A stretch of 5,886 nt of DNA from Hydrogenophilales bacterium RIFOXYD1_FULL_62_11 (lineage in GTDB: Bacteria > Pseudomonadota > Gammaproteobacteria > Burkholderiales > Thiobacillaceae): the NCBI GenBank assembly GCA_001802655.1, contig MGZO01000038.1, positions 41,310-47,195 on the forward strand, in the 5' to 3' direction. The position numbers and the translations under genes were made by a program. Under the pieces are notes generated by a model, which saw nothing but the letters and a program-made list of their open reading frames with translations, ran no database searches and was not told where the DNA came from. Position 1 is the first letter of the stretch. The number at the start of each line of letters is the position of its first letter. Below, piece by piece: positions 1 to 5,470 of this stretch.

Positions 1-392
1 GTGACGTTGAACGCCAGTTGTGCGATCAGCTGTCCACTCGGGTTCTGGTCGAAGTAGCGCGTCGGCAGCGTCATCAGCTTGTCGAACATCGCCGCGCGCA
101 AGTCCATCACCAGACGGCTGCCGACCCATGCCATGCAATAGGTGCTGACGAAGCTGGTGAGGCCGCGCACTACGAACAGCGCCAGTAGCAGCAGCGGCAC
201 CCAGCGGATGAAGGCCTGGTCCTTGGCGACAAAGCCCTGGTCCAGCAGCGGCTTGAACAGCGCGGGCAGCATCGGCTCGGTGGCGGCGGTGAGAATCAGC
301 GCGACCAGCGACAGCGCGAACATGCGCCAGTAAGGTTTGACATAGGTCAGCAGGCGGCCGTAAAGCGCGCGGCTGTCGGGTACGGGGGTCAT
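1..392 (-). CDS. msbA: Lipid A export ABC transporter MsbA, N-terminal part (3' end beyond the window)
   Basis: MsbA is an inner-membrane homodimeric ABC exporter that flips lipid A-core from the cytoplasmic to the periplasmic leaflet using ATP. Only the first 130 codons are visible, starting at the ATG at 392-390; the rest of the transmembrane domain and the whole ATPase domain lie beyond the left edge. The visible part has a basic/aromatic N-terminus, a first membrane segment at about residues 23-46 with the ATEPMLPALFKPLLD stretch typical of the family, a second at about 61-90, and then the coupling region with MDLRAAMFDKLMTLP (96-110) and YFDQNPSGQLIAQLAFNV (113-130), which matches the conserved 'FFD..STG.L.S' region of MsbA-type exporters. 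Its start overlaps the mgtE stop (ATGA), and no Shine-Dalgarno sequence precedes it, so translation probably depends on coupling to mgtE. Another type I exporter half-transporter is possible because the ATPase domain is not seen, but the sequence is very MsbA-like. Confidence 0.88.
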   Translation of the reverse strand, partial: MTPVPDSRALYGRLLTYVKPYWRMFALSLVALILTAATEPMLPALFKPLLDQGFVAKDQAFIRWVPLLLLALFVVRGLTSFVSTYCMAWVGSRLVMDLRAAMFDKLMTLPTRYFDQNPSGQLIAQLAFNV

Positions 393-1831
393 AGCAGCAG
401 GATGGTGGCGAGGCCGAGGAAGATGAAGAAGCCCATGCTGTCGGTGATGAACGTGAGCAGCACCGAGGAGCCAATCGCGGGGTCGCGCTTGAAGCGTTCC
501 AGCGTCATCGGAATGAAGATTCCGGCTAGCGCGGCGACCAGCAGATTGAGCAGCATCGCCAGCGCCATCACGCCGCCCAGTTCCGGGTTGTCATACAGCA
601 GCCAGGCGAAGACGCCCACCGCCGAGCCCCACATCAGGCCGTTCAACAATGCGACGCCGATTTCCTTGACCACCAGCCGCCGTGCGTTGGCCGGGGTGAT
701 GTGGCCGAGCGCGAGGCCGCGAATGATCAGGGTGATGGTCTGGTTGCCCGAGTTGCCGCCAATGCCGGCGATGATCGGCATTAGCGCCGCCAGCGCGGCG
801 AGTTTTTCGATGCTGCCTTCGAACGCGCCGATCACGCGCGAGGCGACGAAGGCGGTGCCAAGGTTGATTGCCAGCCACATCCAGCGGTTTTTCGCCGCAT
901 TCCACACAGTGGAAAACAGGTCTTCCTCTTCCTTCAGGCCGGCCATCGACAGCATGTCGGCGTCGGCCGATTCGCGGATGTAGTCCACCACCGCATCGAC
1001 GGTGAGACGGCCGATCAGTCGTCCCTGTGCATCCACCACCGGCGCCATCACCAGGTCGTAGCGTTCGAATGCTTGCGCCGCTTCCTGCGCTTCGTCCTCG
1101 GGGTGAAACTTGACGAAATCCTCGACCATCACGGCCGCGACCGAGGCCTCGGGATCGGTGGTCAGCAAGCGTTTCAGCGGCAGCACGCCAATGATCGAAT
1201 CGTCGCGATCCACCACGAACAGCTTGTCGAGCTGGTCGGGCAGCTCGCCCAGACGGCGCAGGTAGCGCAGCGCGACTTCCAGCGTCACGTCGACGCGGAT
1301 GGTGACCATCTCGAAATCCATCAGCGCGCCCACCGTGTCCTCGGGGTAGGCCAGCGCCGATTGCAGGTGCGCGCGCTTCTGCGCGTCGAGGCTGGTGAGC
1401 AGTTCCTGGATCACGTCGTGCGGCAGGTCGGCCGCGATGTCGGCAATCTCGTCGGTGTCGAGCGACTCGGCGGCGGCCAGCAGTTCCGCCTTGTCCATGC
1501 TCTGGATCAGTGATTCGCGCACCGAATCGGAGACTTCCAGCAGGATTTCGCCGTCGTACTCCGCGTTGACCAGACCCCACACCAGCCGCCGCTCGTCCAG
1601 CGGTAGGGCTTCCAGAATGTAGGCAATGTCGGCCGGGTGCAGGTCTTCCAGCTTGCGCTGCAGCTCGGCCAGGTTCTGCTTGTGCACCAGGTTCTCGACC
1701 AGTGCCTGGCGCGGCCCGCCCTGCTTGTGGACGAGTTCCTCCACCAGCCGCATCCTGGCGAGCAGGGACTGCACCTGGATCAGGTGCGTTTCCAGGTTGT
1801 CCTGCGACTGGGTTTCGAGGGAATCGGTCAT
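389..1831 (-). CDS. mgtE: Magnesium transporter MgtE
   Basis: MgtE is a dimeric inner-membrane Mg2+-selective channel closed by Mg2+ binding to its cytosolic domains. The product is 480 aa, a normal length. Visible layout: N-terminal helical MgtE_N superhelix (about 50-160, with LHPADIAYILEALP at 64-77), two CBS domains (about 168-222 and 232-288), a plug/connecting helix (about 290-310), and a membrane domain (about 315-480) with roughly five helices. The pore signature MPIIAGIGGNSGNQT is at 351-365 and the last helix contains SVLLTFITDSMGFFIFLG (456-473). D464 there is probably the pore aspartate known from Thermus MgtE (inference by alignment from memory). I chose the ATG at 1831. An in-frame GTG at 1873 would add 14 basic residues (MARYNRGAFLPKRA) unlike the family, and a candidate -10 lies between the two starts. 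No strong Shine-Dalgarno precedes either start. The stop overlaps the msbA start by 4 nt. The N-terminal motif LVHKQ occurs twice (33-37 and 48-52), which is a family trait. Confidence 0.95.
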   Translation of the reverse strand: MTDSLETQSQDNLETHLIQVQSLLARMRLVEELVHKQGGPRQALVENLVHKQNLAELQRKLEDLHPADIAYILEALPLDERRLVWGLVNAEYDGEILLEVSDSVRESLIQSMDKAELLAAAESLDTDEIADIAADLPHDVIQELLTSLDAQKRAHLQSALAYPEDTVGALMDFEMVTIRVDVTLEVALRYLRRLGELPDQLDKLFVVDRDDSIIGVLPLKRLLTTDPEASVAAVMVEDFVKFHPEDEAQEAAQAFERYDLVMAPVVDAQGRLIGRLTVDAVVDYIRESADADMLSMAGLKEEEDLFSTVWNAAKNRWMWLAINLGTAFVASRVIGAFEGSIEKLAALAALMPIIAGIGGNSGNQTITLIIRGLALGHITPANARRLVVKEIGVALLNGLMWGSAVGVFAWLLYDNPELGGVMALAMLLNLLVAALAGIFIPMTLERFKRDPAIGSSVLLTFITDSMGFFIFLGLATILLL

Positions 1832-1858
1832 GGCGCGTTTGGGCAGAAAAGCCCCGCG

Positions 1859-1864
1859 ATTGTA
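1859..1864 (-). promoter_or_regulatory. Candidate -10 element for mgtE(-msbA)
   Basis: On the minus strand the hexamer TACAAT (one mismatch to TATAAT) lies 27 nt upstream of the mgtE ATG at 1831. Initiation about 7 nt downstream would give a leader of roughly 20 nt and would exclude the alternative GTG start at 1873. No convincing -35 hexamer is seen at 16-18 bp spacing, so this rests on a single hexamer. Confidence 0.3.
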
Positions 1865-1887
1865 ACGCGCCACGGCTTGGGGACGTT

Positions 1888-1899
1888 GGCGAATTCGCC
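1888..1899. promoter_or_regulatory. Perfect 12-bp palindrome in the divergent mgtE / dehydrogenase intergenic region
   Basis: GGCGAATTCGCC is a perfect inverted repeat without a spacer, located between the two divergent genes and about 57 bp upstream of the mgtE ATG and 41 bp upstream of the lipoprotein ATG. It could be an operator half-site pair for a dimeric regulator acting on both genes. A chance palindrome is also possible. The regulator is unknown. Confidence 0.3.
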
Positions 1900-1927
1900 G
1901 TGGGAAGCACGTGGATCGATCGCGTTC

Positions 1928-1933
1928 TATAGT
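1928..1933 (+). promoter_or_regulatory. Possible -10 element for the dehydrogenase-like lipoprotein gene
   Basis: TATAGT ends 6 nt before the ATG at 1940. If used, transcription would start at or next to the start codon and give a leaderless or near-leaderless mRNA, which would fit the lack of a Shine-Dalgarno sequence. No good -35 hexamer is found at 16-19 bp spacing. The core CTATAG is itself palindromic, so direction is ambiguous. Confidence 0.2.
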
Positions 1934-1939
1934 GTTCAG

Positions 1940-3028
1940 ATGAAGACGCTGCTTGCCCTGTTCCTGCTAGCCTGCCTGCCCGCATGCGGGCGCGATCTGC
2001 CGCTGGATACGCTCAAGCTGCCGGTGGGCTTTCGCATCGCGATCTATGCCGACACGGTGCCGGGCGCGCGCTCCATGGCCCTGGCGCCGGATGGCACGCT
2101 GTTCGTCGGCACCCGCGGCGACACGGTTTACGCCTTGCCCAACCGCACCGGCGGCCCCCGGGCCGATGCCGTCCTCACCTTGCTGAAGGGGCTGGATACG
2201 CCTAATGGCGTGGCCTTTCGTGACGGCGCGCTCTACGTCGCCGAGATCGGCCGCATCCTGCGCTACGACCAGATCAGCGCGCGGCTGCGCAATCCCCCGA
2301 AGCCGGTGGTGGTGAGCGATGCCTTTCCGCGCGACGCCCATCACGGCTGGAAATTCATCCGCTTTGGCCCGGACGGCCGCCTCTACGTGCCGGTGGGCGC
2401 GCCCTGCAACATCTGCGAACCGGATCCTGCCCGCTATGCGGCGATCTTCCGCCTCAAGCCGGACGGCAGCGCGCTCGAGCAATACGCGCGGGGCGTGCGC
2501 AACACGGTCGGCTTCGACTGGCATCCGCAGAACGGCGAGCTATGGTTTACCGACAACGGCCGCGACTGGCTGGGCAACGATGCGCCGCCGGACGAGTTGA
2601 ACCGCGCGCCGCGGGCCGGTCTGCATTTTGGCTATCCCTATTGCCACGGCAAGGCCATCGCAGACAGCGAGTTCGGCGACAAGCATGACTGCGCCGAATT
2701 CACGCCGCCAATGCGCGAACTGGGCGCCCACGTCGCTGCCCTCGGGATGCGCTTTTATAGCGGCACGATGTTCCCCGAGCCTTGGCGCGGCCGCGTTTTC
2801 ATCGCCGAGCACGGCTCCTGGAACCGCATCCCGCCGTCCGGCTATCGCCTGACAACGGCGCGCATCGAGGGCGGGCGGGTGACTGCCTACGAGGTGTTCG
2901 CCGAGGGCTGGCTGAAAGGCATCGCGGCCTGGGGACGGCCGGTCGACGTGCAGGTGATGCCTGATGGTGCACTGCTGGTGTCGGACGACAAGGCAGGGGT
3001 GATTTACCGGATCAGCTACGGCAACTGA
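1940..3028 (+). CDS. Predicted lipoprotein, sorbosone dehydrogenase / sGDH-like PQQ-type beta-propeller (GSDH family)
   Basis: The product is 362 aa. Residues 1-16 form a lipoprotein-type signal (MKTLLALFLLACLPAC), with C16 in LPAC as the likely lipidated cysteine. The +2 residue is Gly, not Asp, so outer-membrane or periplasm-facing anchoring is likely. The rest is a beta-propeller of the glucose/sorbosone dehydrogenase family, with repeated 'PDG.L.V' blades at 50-56, 144-150 and 341-347. Family landmarks are HHGWKF (134-139, position of the catalytic His of soluble PQQ-glucose dehydrogenase), RGVRNTVGFDW (184-194, position of the PQQ-contacting Arg) and TDNGRDW...PDELN (204-221, metal/cofactor region). 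CNIC (156-159) and C235/C251 may form disulfides in the periplasm. The likely role is periplasmic oxidation of a sugar or aldose-type substrate. Substrate and cofactor (PQQ and Ca2+) are inferred and no pqq genes are in view. The frame stays open upstream to 1637, but that part is antisense to mgtE. The ATG at 1940 gives the signal peptide. No clear Shine-Dalgarno precedes it. It appears to be monocistronic and convergent with the SUF operon. Confidence 0.88.
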   Translation: MKTLLALFLLACLPACGRDLPLDTLKLPVGFRIAIYADTVPGARSMALAPDGTLFVGTRGDTVYALPNRTGGPRADAVLTLLKGLDTPNGVAFRDGALYVAEIGRILRYDQISARLRNPPKPVVVSDAFPRDAHHGWKFIRFGPDGRLYVPVGAPCNICEPDPARYAAIFRLKPDGSALEQYARGVRNTVGFDWHPQNGELWFTDNGRDWLGNDAPPDELNRAPRAGLHFGYPYCHGKAIADSEFGDKHDCAEFTPPMRELGAHVAALGMRFYSGTMFPEPWRGRVFIAEHGSWNRIPPSGYRLTTARIEGGRVTAYEVFAEGWLKGIAAWGRPVDVQVMPDGALLVSDDKAGVIYRISYGN

Positions 3029-3040
3029 ACATCGCGGCCT

Positions 3041-3058
3041 GCCGCTCCGGGGTGCGGC
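3041..3058. terminator. GC-rich hairpin between convergent genes, possible weak bidirectional terminator
   Basis: GCCGC (3041-3045) and GCGGC (3054-3058) form a perfect 5-bp stem with an 8-nt loop in the 39-bp gap between the stops of the lipoprotein gene and the Rieske gene. A second GCGGC at 3034-3038 offers an alternative pairing. There is no T-tract on either side, so intrinsic termination would be weak; Rho-dependent termination is equally possible. Confidence 0.25.
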
Positions 3059-3067
3059 GCGCGTCGG

Positions 3068-3388
3068 TCAATCCCCGCGGTCGTCGCGCACTTCCACCCA
3101 GCCGCTGGCCACCCTCACCGGGAACACGGCGATCGCGCTGTAGGCCGGCGGCGCGGTGACAGCGCCGCTGCGCAGATTGAAGCGGGCACCGTGGCGCGGG
3201 CAGACGATTTCCTCGCCGATCCATTCGCCGCTCGCCAGTTCGCCACCGTCGTGGCTGCAGGTGTCCTCGATCGCGCAGTAGTCGCCGCCGAGGTTGAATA
3301 CCGCGACGGCCACGCCATCGACATCCGTCACGCAGCGCCTACCGGGCGGCAGGTCGGTGACGCGTGCGACGCGCACCCAACCGGACAT
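3068..3388 (-). CDS. Rieske-type [2Fe-2S] ferredoxin, last gene of the SUF operon
   Basis: A 106-aa soluble Rieske domain. The cluster ligands are clear: CSH at 44-46 (C44, H46) and CPRH at 63-66 (C63, H66), within the TCSHDGG and VCPRHGARFNLRSG boxes. The protein is a single domain without membrane segments or a catalytic domain, as in ferredoxins of ring-hydroxylating dioxygenases and NirD-like proteins. It is probably a cytoplasmic one-electron carrier. Its position at the end of the sufC-sufD-sufU-DUF59 chain suggests a role in, or a product of, Fe-S assembly; no oxygenase or reductase gene is adjacent. The start is ambiguous: the ATG at 3388 gives a 1-nt overlap with the upstream stop (TGATG), whereas a GTG at 3391 would give a 4-nt GTGA overlap and one extra Met. 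I prefer the ATG. No strong Shine-Dalgarno is visible, so translational coupling is likely. The exact partner is unknown. Confidence 0.9.
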   Translation of the reverse strand: MSGWVRVARVTDLPPGRRCVTDVDGVAVAVFNLGGDYCAIEDTCSHDGGELASGEWIGEEIVCPRHGARFNLRSGAVTAPPAYSAIAVFPVRVASGWVEVRDDRGD

Positions 3389-3732
3389 CACACCAGCCCG
3401 AGCTGCAGCCGCGCAGCTTCACTCATGCGGCTTTGATCCCACGGCGGATCCCAGACGATTTCGACGTGGGCGGCCGTCACGCCGCTGACTTCCGCCACGG
3501 ACTGCTCGACCTGTGCAGGGAAGGTCTGCGCCACCGGGCAGCCGGGTGCGGTGAGCGTCATGCGGATATCGACGCGGCCGGCGGCATCGACGTCGAGGTC
3601 GTAGATCAGGCCCAGGTCGTAGATGTTGACGGGCAGTTCCGGATCGAAAATCGTGCGCAGGGCGGCGATGACCTGCCGCTTCAGGACCTGTTCGGCGCGC
3701 TTTTCGGAGACCAGGCGGACGAGATTGATCAT
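3388..3732 (-). CDS. sufT: SUF-associated DUF59/MIP18 family protein (short SufT-type)
   Basis: A 114-aa protein made almost entirely of a DUF59 (MIP18/PaaD-like) domain. Diagnostic motifs are DPELPVNIYDLGLIY (30-44), TAPGCP (61-66, with the conserved C65), and the C-terminal WDPPW (94-98) and RMSEAARLQLG (102-112), typical of the SUF-operon branch. Proteins of this family assist maturation or transfer of Fe-S clusters to target proteins. The visible conserved Cys65 is the likely functional residue. The protein is shorter than the long SufT form of about 180 aa, so the symbol should be read as 'SufT-type, SUF-associated'. The ATG at 3732 lies 8 bp after the sufU stop with no evident Shine-Dalgarno, and no GTG occurs among the next codons as an alternative. 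A PaaD-like role in phenylacetate metabolism is unlikely because of the SUF neighbours. Confidence 0.9.
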   Translation of the reverse strand: MINLVRLVSEKRAEQVLKRQVIAALRTIFDPELPVNIYDLGLIYDLDVDAAGRVDIRMTLTAPGCPVAQTFPAQVEQSVAEVSGVTAAHVEIVWDPPWDQSRMSEAARLQLGLV

Positions 3733-3740
3733 GGCGGCGG

Positions 3741-4277
3741 TTAACCAGCGACTTGCCCGCTTGCGGGCTTAGTCGAATGGCTAGTTGTTTCATCAGCGGG
3801 CTGCGAGGGTTGCGGGCAGAACGGCGAGGGGCCTTCGGTGCACACGGTTTCGCTGTTCTGTTCGAGCGCGGCCTGCAATACATGCCAGGGCAGCGTCGCG
3901 CACTTCACCCGCATCGGGAATTCGTGCACGCCTTCGAGCACGCGCAACTTGCCCACGCCTTCCGCCGGGGCATTTTCCGCCAGCATGTTGTGCACCCGAT
4001 GGAACAGGCGCTCCACTTCGTCCAGTGGTTTGCCGTGCACCGCTTCGGCCATCATCGAGGCGGACGCCATGCAGATGGCGCAGCCGGCGCCTTCGAAACC
4101 GATGTCCTCGATGGAGTCGTTCGCCACTTTCAGATGCACCTGGATTTCGTCGTTGCACAGCGGATTGAAACCGTGCGCATGGTGCGTGCTGCCACGCGGA
4201 TTCTTCGGGTAATGCCGTGGGTGGCGGTTGTGTTCGAGGATCACTTCTTCGTAGAGGGCGCGCTGGTCGGTATTCAT
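3741..4277 (-). CDS. sufU: Fe-S cluster assembly / sulfur-transfer protein SufU (NifU/IscU-like), with C-terminal tail
   Basis: A 178-aa IscU-fold protein of the SufU class. SufU accepts persulfide sulfur from the cysteine desulfurase SufS (in Bacillus through a Zn-ligand swap) and passes it to the SufBCD scaffold. The ligand set is complete: C41 and D43 in PLCNDEI, C66 in GAGCAICMAS, and C126 in RVKCATLPW. The region between the second and third cysteines carries the roughly 20-residue insertion (about 98-118) that separates SufU from IscU. The conserved domain ends near SETVCTE (142-148). The final 30 residues are Pro/Ser/Thr-rich, contain an extra cysteine (C154; C146 lies just before the tail) and look unstructured, unlike most relatives. 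The ATG at 4277 overlaps the sufD stop (ATGA), with an AAGGAG Shine-Dalgarno 8 nt upstream. The frame is open far upstream (to 5084), but that part is antiparallel-free shadow coding of sufD in another frame. No sufS gene is adjacent. Confidence 0.93.
   Translation of the reverse strand: MNTDQRALYEEVILEHNRHPRHYPKNPRGSTHHAHGFNPLCNDEIQVHLKVANDSIEDIGFEGAGCAICMASASMMAEAVHGKPLDEVERLFHRVHNMLAENAPAEGVGKLRVLEGVHEFPMRVKCATLPWHVLQAALEQNSETVCTEGPSPFCPQPSQPADETTSHSTKPASGQVAG
3751..3773 (-). other. Inverted repeat in the 3' end of sufU, just upstream of the sufT-type start
   Basis: On the transcribed strand, GCCCG and CGGGC flank a CAAG tetraloop (within 3755-3768), with a further ACT/AGT pairing outside an A-rich bulge. 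The hairpin lies within the last sufU codons, about 19 nt upstream of the next start codon. It could influence mRNA processing or the relative expression of the downstream genes, but GC-rich hairpins of this size also occur by chance. Confidence 0.25.
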
Positions 4278-5470
4278 GCCGTGCGCTCCTTGTTCAGCAC
4301 CGGCAGCGCGGCGGCCAGATGCGGCTCCAGCCAGTCGGCCAGCCCGGTGTCGGCGTCGATGCCGCGACTGCGCAGGTAGAAGATTTCCGCGGGGTCGAGC
4401 TGGCCGACGGTTGCGCCATGGCCGCATTTGACGTCGTCGGTATAGATTTCCAGCTGCGGCTTGACGTCGATTTCGGCGTGTGGCGACAGCAGCAGGTTGC
4501 GGCTCGATTGCTGGGCGTCGGCCTTTTGGGCGCCCGGCTGCACCACCACGCGCGCGTCGAAAATGCCGCGTCCGCGGCCGTCTGCGATACCGCGCCAGGT
4601 CTGGCTGCTGCGGGTGTATGGGGCGCGGTGTTCGACGTGCAGGTGCTGGTCGATATGGCGTCGACCGGCGGCGATGAACACGCCGTCGAGCTGACACGCT
4701 GCGCCGGCTTCGTCCAGATGGACCCGGGTGTCGTGGCGCACCACGCGGCCGCCGGCATTGAGCGACAGGGCGTGATAGCGGCTGTCGCGTGCCTGTTGCA
4801 CCAGAGTCAGCCCGGTGTGGGTGGCGACTGCGCTGTTTTCGTCGAGCTTGAGGTGGGTGAGCCGGGCGCCTTCGCCCAGCACGATCTCGGTCACGCTGTT
4901 GTGCCAGTAGGCGAGATCGGGCGCGCCCAGACCATGTTCCACCAGCACCGCCTCGGCGCCGGCTTCCAGCACGACGAGGTGGCGCAGGTGCAGCATGGCG
5001 TCGGCTTCGCTGGCGCGGTGCACCATGAACAAGGGCGCCGCTTTCCAGCCGGCCGGCACATGCAGCAACAGGCCATCCCGCCACAGCGCGCTGTTGATTT
5101 CAGCCAGCGCCGCGCCGCCCGGCAAGGTATCGGCCAGCTGGCCGAGGTGGCGCACCACCAGAGCCGTATCGGCACGGTCGGCCAGGCTATGCGCGTGGGT
5201 CGATTGCGTATAGACATCCGTTATCCGGCCATTGCCGAACTTCAACACGGTGCCCGGATAGTCTTCGCTTGCCCAGTCTTCCGCGGCGTGTTGCGGGGCG
5301 TGCAGTTCAGCCCGTTCCAGAAAATCGAGCGCGGTGTATTTCCAGTCTTCGTCGCGCGGGGTCGGCAGTCCGTGGGTGAAAAAGCGCTCCAGCGCCACCT
5401 CGCGTGACGCCATCTGGTGCGGCGAACCGCTGGTCTGTTCGAGCGCTTGCCGGTATAGAGCGGGGTTCAT
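4274..5470 (-). CDS. sufD: Fe-S cluster assembly scaffold subunit SufD
   Basis: A 398-aa subunit of the cytoplasmic SufBC2D scaffold complex, on which Fe-S clusters are built under iron limitation or oxidative stress. The N-terminal helical region has the family sequence PTPRDEDWKYT (37-47). It is followed by the beta-helix core (about 135-340) with LLLHVPAGW (134-142), and the conserved C-terminal block SRNLLLSPHAEIDVKPQLEI (323-342), DDVKCGHGATVGQLD (345-359) and EIFYLRSRGI (362-371). C349 and H351 correspond by motif to the Cys358/His360 pair of E. coli SufD, where the His is needed for cluster formation at the SufB-SufD interface. The size and the shorter N-terminus fit SufD rather than SufB (about 480 aa). 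The ATG at 5470 overlaps the sufC stop (ATGA) and has a GGAGG Shine-Dalgarno 7 nt upstream. Its stop overlaps sufU in the same way. A long frame on the opposite strand (4217-5407) is a compositional shadow. Confidence 0.95.
   Translation of the reverse strand: MNPALYRQALEQTSGSPHQMASREVALERFFTHGLPTPRDEDWKYTALDFLERAELHAPQHAAEDWASEDYPGTVLKFGNGRITDVYTQSTHAHSLADRADTALVVRHLGQLADTLPGGAALAEINSALWRDGLLLHVPAGWKAAPLFMVHRASEADAMLHLRHLVVLEAGAEAVLVEHGLGAPDLAYWHNSVTEIVLGEGARLTHLKLDENSAVATHTGLTLVQQARDSRYHALSLNAGGRVVRHDTRVHLDEAGAACQLDGVFIAAGRRHIDQHLHVEHRAPYTRSSQTWRGIADGRGRGIFDARVVVQPGAQKADAQQSSRNLLLSPHAEIDVKPQLEIYTDDVKCGHGATVGQLDPAEIFYLRSRGIDADTGLADWLEPHLAAALPVLNKERTA
4286..4291 (-). promoter_or_regulatory. 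Ribosome binding site of sufU
   Basis: AAGGAG on the minus strand lies 8 nt upstream of the ATG at 4277, inside the last codons of sufD (Asn-Lys-Glu-Arg-Thr-Ala). It fixes the sufU start and shows that the overlap is equipped for independent or coupled initiation. Confidence 0.75.

Noticed and set aside
1670..1740. Two LVHKQ copies near the MgtE N-terminus, as a possible duplication
   Set aside because: To my knowledge this paired motif is common in MgtE proteins of related proteobacteria and not a recent repeat.
1832..1873. GTG start for mgtE at 1873
   Set aside because: It adds 14 residues unlike MgtE N-termini and would lie upstream of the candidate -10; the ATG at 1831 gives the usual length.
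1637..1939. Upstream in-frame extension of the dehydrogenase-like gene
   Set aside because: It is antisense to mgtE and lacks family similarity; the ATG at 1940 produces a clear lipoprotein signal peptide.
591..1985. 464-codon open frame on the minus strand overlapping mgtE in another frame
   Set aside because: It is Arg/Gly/Pro/Ala-rich with no domain pattern and lies entirely over the well-supported mgtE; a GC-rich shadow frame.
4278..5084. Upstream in-frame extension of sufU, which could be read as a 447-aa fusion protein
   Set aside because: The extension is Arg-rich shadow coding over sufD; the SufU family start at the ATG at 4277 has AAGGAG at the right distance.
4217..5407. 396-codon open frame on the plus strand, antisense to sufD
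   Set aside because: It has no recognisable motif, while sufD on the other strand has full family conservation, good ribosome binding sites and operon context.
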